A stretch of DNA of 41,602 bases, taken from the NCBI GenBank assembly GCA_945900795.1, contig CAMDJN010000007.1, positions 1 through 41,602 on the forward strand, written 5' to 3'. Made by a program: the position numbers and the translations under genes. This DNA is from Rickettsia typhi. GTDB lineage: Bacteria > Pseudomonadota > Alphaproteobacteria > Rickettsiales > UBA1997. Position 1 is the first letter of the stretch. Each line of letters opens with the position of its first letter. Shown piece by piece: positions 17,141 to 24,493 of this stretch. Under the pieces are notes generated by a model. It ran no database searches, had not been told where the DNA came from, and saw only the letters and a program-made list of their open reading frames with translations.

Positions 17141-18973
17141 ATGTGTGGAATTGTTGGAGTCACCGGTAGCAAAAACACTGTCCCGATCATTCTTGATGGC
17201 TTAAAAAAACTTGAATATCGCGGCTATGATTCGGCTGGAATTGCGCTGCTTGAGAATGGGCAGTTTAAAGTCGTTAAGGAAGAAGGAAAAATTTCCAATC
17301 TTACATCATCACTGAAGAAAAAAACTTTCGATTCTTCTTTAGGAATTGGTCATACACGTTGGGCAACGCACGGTCGTCCAAGTAAACAAAATGCACATCC
17401 TCACAACTCATCAAAAGTTTGCGTGGTCCATAATGGCATCATCGAAAACTATCAAGAACTCAAATTAAAATTAGAAAAAAGAGGAGCAAAATTTCTTAGT
17501 CAAACTGACAGTGAAATCATACCTCATCTGATTGAATATCATCTTGAGCAAAATGACGATATTAAAAAATCACTACTTGAAGCCGTAAAAGAAATTCATG
17601 GAACCTTCGCTTTAGGTATTATTTTTAAGGATCACAGAAATCTAATCGCCCTCGCTAAGAGAGGCTCTCCGCTATTAATTGGAATTGGCAAAGACGAAAA
17701 TTACATCGCCTCTGATTATTACGCTTTATCTAGTCATACTAATCAGATTACAATTCTTGAGGATGATGAATTCGCTCTGGTTTCCAGTAAAGATATCGAA
17801 GTTTTTGATGCGCACGGTAAAAGTTTAAAGAAGCCAATCAAAACCATGGAGGCAGAAAACGGCAAGATTACCAAAGATGGTTATGACCATTTCATGCTGA
17901 AAGAAATTTTTGAACAGCCGCGTGTTTTAGAGGACACGATCCAGGCTTATGTTGATCTCAGCAATTATTCAATTCATCTCCCAAATTTTTCCTTTGATCT
18001 CAAGAAAATTAATAAAATCACAATTGTGGCTTGCGGCACTTCATACTATGCTGGACTTTGCGCAAAATATCTTCTGGAAGAAATCGCCGGAATTGAAGTT
18101 GAAGTAGATATCGCGTCAGAATTCAGATATCGCGCCCATCCGTTTCGTAATGATAATTTGATGATTTTCGTGTCTCAATCTGGAGAAACGGCCGATACTC
18201 TTGCTGCACTAAAATTTTCTAAAAAACATAATCAAAAAATTCTTTCGATTGTGAATGCGCCACATAGCACAATGGCGCAACTTTCTGATTCCGTCATTCG
18301 TACCGTTGCCGGTCCAGAAATTGGTGTTGCATCAACTAAGGCCTACACTGCACAAATTTCGGTATTAACTCTTTTAGCAATTCATATCGCCTCGGTTAAA
18401 GAAAAAATTCCTGACGCAAAGAAAATAAAATTATTGCAAGAGCTTGCAGAATCTGGTGAAAAAATGGCCCATCTTTTTGATGAGGTCGACCTCAAGAATA
18501 TCAAAAAAATTGCTAGATCCTTAGTGAAGACAAAACACGTGCTCTACGTTGGACGCGGCATTTCGCAAATAACTGCTTTCGAAGCAGCACTAAAATTTCG
18601 TGAACTTTCTTACATCAATGCACAAGGAATTGCAGCTGGCGAGTTAAAGCATGGTACCATTGCCCTGATTGACAAAAACATGCCCGTGATTGTGATTGCG
18701 CCAAATAATGATCTTTTTGAAAAGACTATTTCGAATGCTCAGGAAGTTGAGGCAAGAGGTGGAAAAATAATTTTCGTAAGCGATAAAAAGGGGATTTCTA
18801 ATTTCGGAAAATTGAGCAAAAAAAGAATTGAAATCCCGCAAATTTCTGGAGCGATTCAAGAGGCGTTGCTTCCGATAATTCCGATGCAATTACTTTCGTA
18901 CTATGTCGCACTGTTTAAGGGGAATGACGTTGACCAACCGCGAAACCTTGCAAAATCAGTTACGGTAGAGTGA
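17141..18973 (+). CDS. glmS: Glucosamine-fructose-6-phosphate aminotransferase
   Basis: GlmS makes glucosamine-6-phosphate from fructose-6-phosphate and glutamine for peptidoglycan and lipid A. The 610-residue protein opens MCGIVGV, so Cys2 becomes the N-terminal nucleophile, followed by LEYRGYDSAG, GHTRWATHG and NGIIENY. Two SIS isomerase domains follow (about 290-430 and 460-595), with CGTSYYAG, SQSGETADTLAAL and the C-terminal DQPRNLAKSVTVE. The leader holds a palindromic repeat rather than a recognisable glmS ribozyme. Its TGA overlaps the ribE ATG. Confidence 0.97.
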   Translation: MCGIVGVTGSKNTVPIILDGLKKLEYRGYDSAGIALLENGQFKVVKEEGKISNLTSSLKKKTFDSSLGIGHTRWATHGRPSKQNAHPHNSSKVCVVHNGIIENYQELKLKLEKRGAKFLSQTDSEIIPHLIEYHLEQNDDIKKSLLEAVKEIHGTFALGIIFKDHRNLIALAKRGSPLLIGIGKDENYIASDYYALSSHTNQITILEDDEFALVSSKDIEVFDAHGKSLKKPIKTMEAENGKITKDGYDHFMLKEIFEQPRVLEDTIQAYVDLSNYSIHLPNFSFDLKKINKITIVACGTSYYAGLCAKYLLEEIAGIEVEVDIASEFRYRAHPFRNDNLMIFVSQSGETADTLAALKFSKKHNQKILSIVNAPHSTMAQLSDSVIRTVAGPEIGVASTKAYTAQISVLTLLAIHIASVKEKIPDAKKIKLLQELAESGEKMAHLFDEVDLKNIKKIARSLVKTKHVLYVGRGISQITAFEAALKFRELSYINAQGIAAGELKHGTIALIDKNMPVIVIAPNNDLFEKTISNAQEVEARGGKIIFVSDKKGISNFGKLSKKRIEIPQISGAIQEALLPIIPMQLLSYYVALFKGNDVDQPRNLAKSVTVE

Positions 18974-19596
18974 TGTTTAGCGGAATAATAACTCATCTTG
19001 CTACGATAAAAAAAATCTCTCCCAACAAAAATAGCGACCTTTCGCTGCAAATCTCTCTTCCGCAAAATCAAATAAAAAGGAAATTAGAAATTGGCTGTTC
19101 GATTGCTATAAACGGCATCTGCCTAACTCTCACTTCAAAAAAAGAAACTGGAAAAAATCTTCTTCTCTCCTTTCAGATTTCAGAAGAAACATTGGACAAA
19201 ACTAATGCCAAATTTTGGAAAGTTGCTGACTTGGTAAATGTTGAATTTTCACTACGAGTTGGGGACGAGCTGGGAGGGCATATGGTTCTAGGACATGTTG
19301 ATGGATGCGCTAAAACGGTGCAAATAAAAAAATCAAAAAGCTCAAACGTGGTGACATTTTTAGCTGATTCAAGTCTAAAGAAATTTATAACAAAGAAGGG
19401 GTCGATTACCCTGAATGGCGCATCTCTGACGGTTAACAATGTTAGGGATGAAGCGGCTGGAGGGGTACTGTTCGATGTTAATCTAATTCACCACACAATC
19501 AACATCACCAATTTTAAAAACTTAAAAATTGGTGATGTAGTAAATTTAGAGATTGATCTTTTAGCGCGTTATTTAGAAAACCTAAGTCACGGTTAA
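18973..19596 (+). CDS. ribE: Riboflavin synthase alpha chain
   Basis: The enzyme dismutates two 6,7-dimethyl-8-ribityllumazine into riboflavin. The 207-residue protein begins MFSGIITHLATI, as the family does (MFTGII), and has two lumazine-binding barrel repeats (about 1-95 and 96-190), with GICLTL and SLTVNNV in equivalent places and GHMVLGHVDG at the centre. The ATG at 18973 overlaps the glmS stop (TGATG), so translation is likely coupled. No other rib gene is close. Confidence 0.94.
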   Translation: MFSGIITHLATIKKISPNKNSDLSLQISLPQNQIKRKLEIGCSIAINGICLTLTSKKETGKNLLLSFQISEETLDKTNAKFWKVADLVNVEFSLRVGDELGGHMVLGHVDGCAKTVQIKKSKSSNVVTFLADSSLKKFITKKGSITLNGASLTVNNVRDEAAGGVLFDVNLIHHTINITNFKNLKIGDVVNLEIDLLARYLENLSHG

Positions 19597-19617
19597 TAAC
19601 TTATTTACATTCACATT

Positions 19618-19812
19618 ATGGCTGGAAAACCAAAGACTTCAAAATCAAAAAGAAATTCTATTCTCTTCAAATTGGTGAGCGCCGCAGGGACGGGTTTTTA
19701 TTACCTAGCGCGTCGCAATCCAAAGCAAAAGCAGGAGAAAATGGTATTCACTAAATACGATCCAGTGGTTCGTAAGCATGTACAGTTTAAAGAACACAAA
19801 CTTTCATCCTAG
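19618..19812 (+). CDS. rpmG: Ribosomal protein bL33
   Basis: A 64-residue, very basic protein of the large ribosomal subunit. The core is ILFKLVSAAGTGFYYLARRNPK followed by KMVFTKYDPVVRKHVQFKE, the standard bL33 pattern without zinc-binding cysteines. The N-terminal extension MAGKPKTSKSKRN is slightly longer than usual. It follows ribE after 21 bp and probably closes the glmS-ribE-rpmG operon. Confidence 0.95.
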   Translation: MAGKPKTSKSKRNSILFKLVSAAGTGFYYLARRNPKQKQEKMVFTKYDPVVRKHVQFKEHKLSS

Positions 19813-19929
19813 AAAGACTCTGTTCAAGGTTCTTCAAAACCAATACACCAAGATCACAATACGCCCTTGAATTTCACGTTTGAGGGAGGACCTCGCCTTC
19901 GGCATCGAGTTTGTGGGGAAGAGATTTAG

Positions 19930-19973
19930 GACAGGCTTTTGGCAATCAATTACAAAAAGCGATCTGCCCTGTC
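19930..19973. terminator. Possible terminator between convergent rpmG and hom
   Basis: GACAGG (19930-19935) pairs with CCTGTC (19968-19973), with a large A-rich loop; CAAAAAGC follows. The same GGACAGGCTTTT start is seen at 9694-9705. It overlaps the hom stop codon. Weak prediction. Confidence 0.3.
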
Positions 19974-21255
19974 AAAAAGCTGATTCCACGCGTAAAAACT
20001 TTATCGCTTTAACTAGTCTCTGATCTACCATTTTTAAGGCTGCTATTATATCACCTTCCCTCTGCTCTCCTGTTAAAAATCCACATAAAATTTCTTCTCC
20101 AGCATCAATAAAATTCGCCTGAACTACTACAATTTTTTCACCAAAAATTGTCTTGGCTAAATCTCCATTTTGAGCCAAATTTTTATCGACTACAAGACTA
20201 AGGAAATATCCACCAACTCTATCTGAAATACTGCTAATACTAGCTTCAACCAAATCATTATTTTTTACTCCAAACATGTTTGATGTTTGATTAAAAGAAA
20301 TATCAACCAAGTCTGCAACTATAGCAGAAGCTGTTGGAAGGCTGCCGGCACCGCGCCCAACAGAGAAATTCCAATTTGCGTTTGAGGCTTTTGTGAGAAT
20401 GGCGTTGAAGGAATCGTCAACATTGGCAATTTTTTCTGTCAGCGGGATAATAGCCGGATAAACCGCTTGCTGCACACCTTTAGGAGTTTTTTTGTAAACA
20501 GCTAAAAGTTTTATCTTGTAGCCCAAGCCAAGCGCCAGCTTAATATCATCTATTCCGATCTTATCAATTCCTTCAATTGAAATTTGGCTGAATGCAGGTT
20601 TTGAACCACTTGCGATAGAAGAAAGAATTGTCAATTTATGCGCGGTATCAGTACCATCAATGTCGAAGGTTGGGTCGACTTCGGCATATCCTAACTCTTG
20701 CGCCTGCTTGAGCGCAATAGAGAAATATAAATTTTCGCGCTGCATTTTTGTTAGAATAAAGTTACAAGTGCCATTTAGAATTGCGTAAAACTCTTCGATT
20801 TCATTGGCTACAAGCCCTTCTTTAAAAATTTTTATGATCGGAATCGCGCCAGCAACAGCAGCTTCAAAACCAACAGAAAGATTGTTTTGCTCTGCAATTT
20901 GCGAAATCTCAAAACCATACTGCGCAAGTAATGCCTTATTGGCTGTAACAACATTTTTTCTATTCTTCAAACTGGCTTCAATCAAATTTTTTGCTACGTC
21001 AATACCACCCATCACTTCAACAACAACATCAATCTCTGAATCGTTGGCCAGATCTATTGGATTGCTGTAAAATTTTATTTTCGGATCAACGAAATCTTTT
21101 TTGCTACGCGCAGAAACGGCAACAATTTCAAACTGGACGCCACTTCTTTTTTGCAAAATTTCTGCATCCTTTCGCAAAATTTCATAAACACCGCGACCAA
21201 CATTTCCAAGTCCAGCTAAGCCAATCCTTACTGGGCCAATCTTTAATTTTTTCAT
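19972..21255 (-). CDS. hom: Homoserine dehydrogenase
   Basis: It reduces aspartate semialdehyde (the Asd product) to homoserine for threonine and methionine. The 427 residues contain the NAD(P)-binding GLAGLGNVGRG (12-22), NVVTANKALLA (about 101-111) with the catalytic-region lysine, EAAVAGAIPIIK, ILNGTCNFILTKM, and DPTFDIDGTDTAHKL with the homoserine-binding Asp/Lys set (about 195-210). A C-terminal ACT domain (about 345-425, VGGYFLSLVVDK) suggests threonine feedback. It lacks a fused aspartokinase. bfr ends 4 bp upstream of its start on the same strand. Confidence 0.95.
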   Translation of the reverse strand: MKKLKIGPVRIGLAGLGNVGRGVYEILRKDAEILQKRSGVQFEIVAVSARSKKDFVDPKIKFYSNPIDLANDSEIDVVVEVMGGIDVAKNLIEASLKNRKNVVTANKALLAQYGFEISQIAEQNNLSVGFEAAVAGAIPIIKIFKEGLVANEIEEFYAILNGTCNFILTKMQRENLYFSIALKQAQELGYAEVDPTFDIDGTDTAHKLTILSSIASGSKPAFSQISIEGIDKIGIDDIKLALGLGYKIKLLAVYKKTPKGVQQAVYPAIIPLTEKIANVDDSFNAILTKASNANWNFSVGRGAGSLPTASAIVADLVDISFNQTSNMFGVKNNDLVEASISSISDRVGGYFLSLVVDKNLAQNGDLAKTIFGEKIVVVQANFIDAGEEILCGFLTGEQREGDIIAALKMVDQRLVKAIKFLRVESAF

Positions 21256-21258
21256 ATT

Positions 21259-21729
21259 TTAAATCTGTGTCATTAAGTAATTCGGAAGTCCAAGTTTTTT
21301 GATCAATTCCATCTGTCTTTCAAGAAAATCATAATGGACTTCTTCACTGATGAGAATTTTTTCAAGAATGTCCTTTGTGCCCGTGTCTCTGGCTTCAATA
21401 CAAGACGTAATTGCATCTCGTAGATCAGCTATCGCCTCTACTTCTAATTGAAAATCACTTTTTAACATCATCTCAACCGAATCACCGATACTCATTTTTT
21501 TATAATCACTCATCGTTGGAGTTCCTTTCAAAAACAAGATGCGCTGGATGATAATGTCGGCATGTTTCATCTCATCAATTGACTCTGTTTTTGTGATTCC
21601 GGCAAGTTTGCTGAAGCCTTGATCTTCAAGAATTTTTGCATGCAAAAAATATTGATTTATCGCCATTAACTCATTGCGTAAAATGATGTTAAGATGGTTA
21701 ATTACAACCTGATTAGGATTAGTTTTCAT
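21259..21729 (-). CDS. bfr: Bacterioferritin
   Basis: An iron-storage protein (24-mer with heme between subunits) of 156 residues. By alignment to Escherichia coli Bfr, the ferroxidase ligands are Glu20, Glu53, His56, Glu96, Glu129 and His132, and the heme ligand is Met54 in ESIDEMKHAD; all are present, so both iron oxidation and heme binding should work. It sits directly upstream of hom (3-bp gap), an unrelated function, so co-transcription is likely accidental. No bacterioferritin-associated ferredoxin is seen. Confidence 0.95.
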   Translation of the reverse strand: MKTNPNQVVINHLNIILRNELMAINQYFLHAKILEDQGFSKLAGITKTESIDEMKHADIIIQRILFLKGTPTMSDYKKMSIGDSVEMMLKSDFQLEVEAIADLRDAITSCIEARDTGTKDILEKILISEEVHYDFLERQMELIKKLGLPNYLMTQI

Positions 21730-21838
21730 ATTATTTTAAAGTTTGTAAGACAGAAACGGCTTTTTAAGTTTTGGTTACAGATTCAAGAGCTTAATTATTT
21801 TTTAAACCAAATATTTTTCCTCGCTAAAATTCCAAAAA

Positions 21839-24493
21839 ATGACAAAAAATAATTATCCGGAACCAAATCAAAGCCTCAACTTTGCTAAGATGGAAGAGGA
21901 TATTTTAAAATTCTGGCAAGATGAAAAAATTTTCGAAAAGTCAGTCGAGATCAGAAATTTTTCTGACGATTCAGAAGAAGATAACGTCTCACCAGTTCTA
22001 GACCATTGCGCGCTTAAAGAACATTCTCACTGCAGACATTCCAAAGAAGAAAAATCCGAATTCGTTTTTTACGACGGCCCTCCTTTTGCTAACGGCCTTC
22101 CTCATTACGGTCACCTCCTAACGGGTTTCATAAAAGATATTTTTGCCCGCTACCAAACCATGAAGGGTAAAAAAGTTGAGAGAAAATTTGGGTGGGATAC
22201 CCATGGCCTTCCCGTTGAAATGGAAACCGAAAAAGAGCTTACCAGCCTTGAAGGAAAGCCAATCTCCGGCCAAATCGCCATCCAAGAATATGGCATTGGA
22301 AAGTTCAATGATGCCTGCCGAAAGTCGGTGATGAAATATGAAAAAGAATGGGAAAATTACGTCACTCGACAAGGCCGTTTTGTCGACTTCAAAAACAGCT
22401 ACAAGACGATGGATGTGAATTACATGGAGTCAGTGATTTGGGCATTCTCTGAGCTTTACCGCAAAGGTTTGATCTACGAAAAACTCCGCGTCGTGCCTTA
22501 CTCTTGGGCTTGTCAAACTCCTTTGTCGAACTTTGAAACGAGGATGGATAATTCTTACCGGCAGAAGGCTAGTAAGGCAGTGACTGTTAAGTTTGAGCTT
22601 GAAGAGGAGAGTACAAAGAGGCTTGGCTTTGAAGGTAAGAAAGTTTCGTTGGTTGCTTGGACAACTACTCCTTGGACATTACCGTCAAACTTGGGATTGG
22701 CGGTTGGGAGAAATATCAATTACGCGGCAGTAAAAGTTGGTGAAGAAATTTTAATTCTTGCCGAAGGATTACTAGGAAAATTCGCTAAAGATTTTGACGC
22801 GAAAGAAGTTAGTGAACTTGAAATTTTTAGTAAAATAAAAGGTTCGGATCTTGTTGGCCTAAGTTACAAACCACTTTTTTTATGGTTTCAAAAATTTAGA
22901 AATGGAGATTTTAGACTTCCAAACCCAGCAAATAATGAACCCGCAGGGGTTTTGATTCAAACAATCCCAGTATATCCAAACTGCTTCTCAGTATTACACG
23001 GAGATTTTGTTTCAACCGAAGAAGGGACTGGTATTGTTCACATGGCTCCAGGTTTTGGCGAAGATGATCAAACGTTATGCGAAGCCAATTCGATCCCAAT
23101 TATTTGCCCAGTTGATGAAGGAGGAAAATTTGATGACGTAGAAATTAAACAAAGAAGCGGTAAAAATGTTTTTATAAAAATTGATCCAGAATACAAAGGT
23201 CGGCACGTCTTCGAGACCAACGACGACATCATCAAATACCTCAAGGAAACAGGTGTGTGGATTAAGACCGAACAATATCTTCACAACTACCCTCATTGCT
23301 GGCGCACAGACACGCCACTAATTTACAAAGCCGTGAGTTCGTGGTATGTCAAAGTAACTGACATAAAAGACCGGATGGTCGAGTTGAATCAAGGAATCAA
23401 CTGGATTCCAGATCACATCAAAGACGGTCAATTTGGCAAATGGCTCGAAGGTGCACGCGATTGGTCAATTACACGGAATCGCTTTTGGGGCTGTCCGGTG
23501 CCGGTTTGGAGATCGAATGATCCCACTTATCCGCGCATTGATGTTTACGGTTCGCTTGATGATTTAGCGCGCGATTTTGGCGTTCGTCCTACCGATCTTC
23601 ATCGCCCTTTTATTGATCAATTGACACGACCAAATCCAGATGATCCTACAGGGAAGTCAAAAATGGTGAGGGTCACCGACGTGCTTGATTGCTGGTTTGA
23701 AAGCGGTTCAATGCCTTACGCCCAAATGCATTATCCTTTCGAAAATAAGGAAAGATTCGAGCAAAATTTCCCCGCTGATTTCATCACCGAATACGTCGCC
23801 CAAACTCGCGGCTGGTTTTACACGCTGATGGTTTTGTCGACTGCTTTGTTCGACAAAGCACCGTTTAAAAACGTGATTTGTCACGGCACAATTCTTGACG
23901 AAAATTCGCAAAAACTTTCGAAACGTTTGCGAAATTACGCGGATCCATTGGAAATTTTTTCCACCTTCGGATCAGATGCCATGCGCTTCTACATGATTTC
24001 CCAACCAGTCATGCGTGGCCAAGAACTGCGCATCGACAAAGAAGGGAAGGCAATTCGTGATACTCTGCGCATCTCCATCAAACCGCTAATTAACGCATTT
24101 AATTTTTTCTGTCTTTATGCAAATGCGGATGGAATAACAGCGCAAAGAATTGAGATTAAAAAAAGGTTAAATAACACGCTTGATCGTTACATTCTATCTA
24201 AGCTCAAATCAACAATATCAAAGATTGATGAGTCGATGAAAAATTACGATACCGTTACCGCTTGCGAAGAATTTAACCAATTTTTTGAGGTGTTAAATAA
24301 CTGGTATATCAGGCGCAGTAGATCTAGATTTTGGGATAAGATTAACGATGGAATAACTTCGGAAGATAAGCAAAATGCCTATGATGTACTTTACACAATT
24401 TTACTATCCATGTGCGAAGCCTCGGCACCATTGCTTCCATTCACAAGTGAGTTTGTCTGGAAAAATTTAAGTCAAATCAATGTCAAATCATAA
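21839..24493 (+). CDS. ileS: Isoleucyl-tRNA synthetase, type 2, shortened at the C-terminus
   Basis: Charges tRNA-Ile. The sequence is of the eukaryote-like type 2 clade: FYDGPPFANGLPHYGHLL with the HIGH-type motif HYGH (89-92), WDTHGLPVE, a CP1 editing domain with WTTTPWTLPSNLG, HCWRTDTPLIYKAVSSWYV, and the signature KLSKR (about 692-696; KMSKR is usual). The anticodon-binding helical domain (YDTVTACEEFNQFFEVLNNWYIRRSRSRFW) is present. Two oddities: about 35 extra residues (39-73) precede the FVFYDGPP motif, and the protein ends at SEFVWKNLSQINVKS, residue 884, whereas type 2 enzymes usually continue for about 150-200 residues. Its last 14 bp overlap the next gene. It may still be active, or another copy may exist. 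Confidence 0.9.
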   Translation: MTKNNYPEPNQSLNFAKMEEDILKFWQDEKIFEKSVEIRNFSDDSEEDNVSPVLDHCALKEHSHCRHSKEEKSEFVFYDGPPFANGLPHYGHLLTGFIKDIFARYQTMKGKKVERKFGWDTHGLPVEMETEKELTSLEGKPISGQIAIQEYGIGKFNDACRKSVMKYEKEWENYVTRQGRFVDFKNSYKTMDVNYMESVIWAFSELYRKGLIYEKLRVVPYSWACQTPLSNFETRMDNSYRQKASKAVTVKFELEEESTKRLGFEGKKVSLVAWTTTPWTLPSNLGLAVGRNINYAAVKVGEEILILAEGLLGKFAKDFDAKEVSELEIFSKIKGSDLVGLSYKPLFLWFQKFRNGDFRLPNPANNEPAGVLIQTIPVYPNCFSVLHGDFVSTEEGTGIVHMAPGFGEDDQTLCEANSIPIICPVDEGGKFDDVEIKQRSGKNVFIKIDPEYKGRHVFETNDDIIKYLKETGVWIKTEQYLHNYPHCWRTDTPLIYKAVSSWYVKVTDIKDRMVELNQGINWIPDHIKDGQFGKWLEGARDWSITRNRFWGCPVPVWRSNDPTYPRIDVYGSLDDLARDFGVRPTDLHRPFIDQLTRPNPDDPTGKSKMVRVTDVLDCWFESGSMPYAQMHYPFENKERFEQNFPADFITEYVAQTRGWFYTLMVLSTALFDKAPFKNVICHGTILDENSQKLSKRLRNYADPLEIFSTFGSDAMRFYMISQPVMRGQELRIDKEGKAIRDTLRISIKPLINAFNFFCLYANADGITAQRIEIKKRLNNTLDRYILSKLKSTISKIDESMKNYDTVTACEEFNQFFEVLNNWYIRRSRSRFWDKINDGITSEDKQNAYDVLYTILLSMCEASAPLLPFTSEFVWKNLSQINVKS

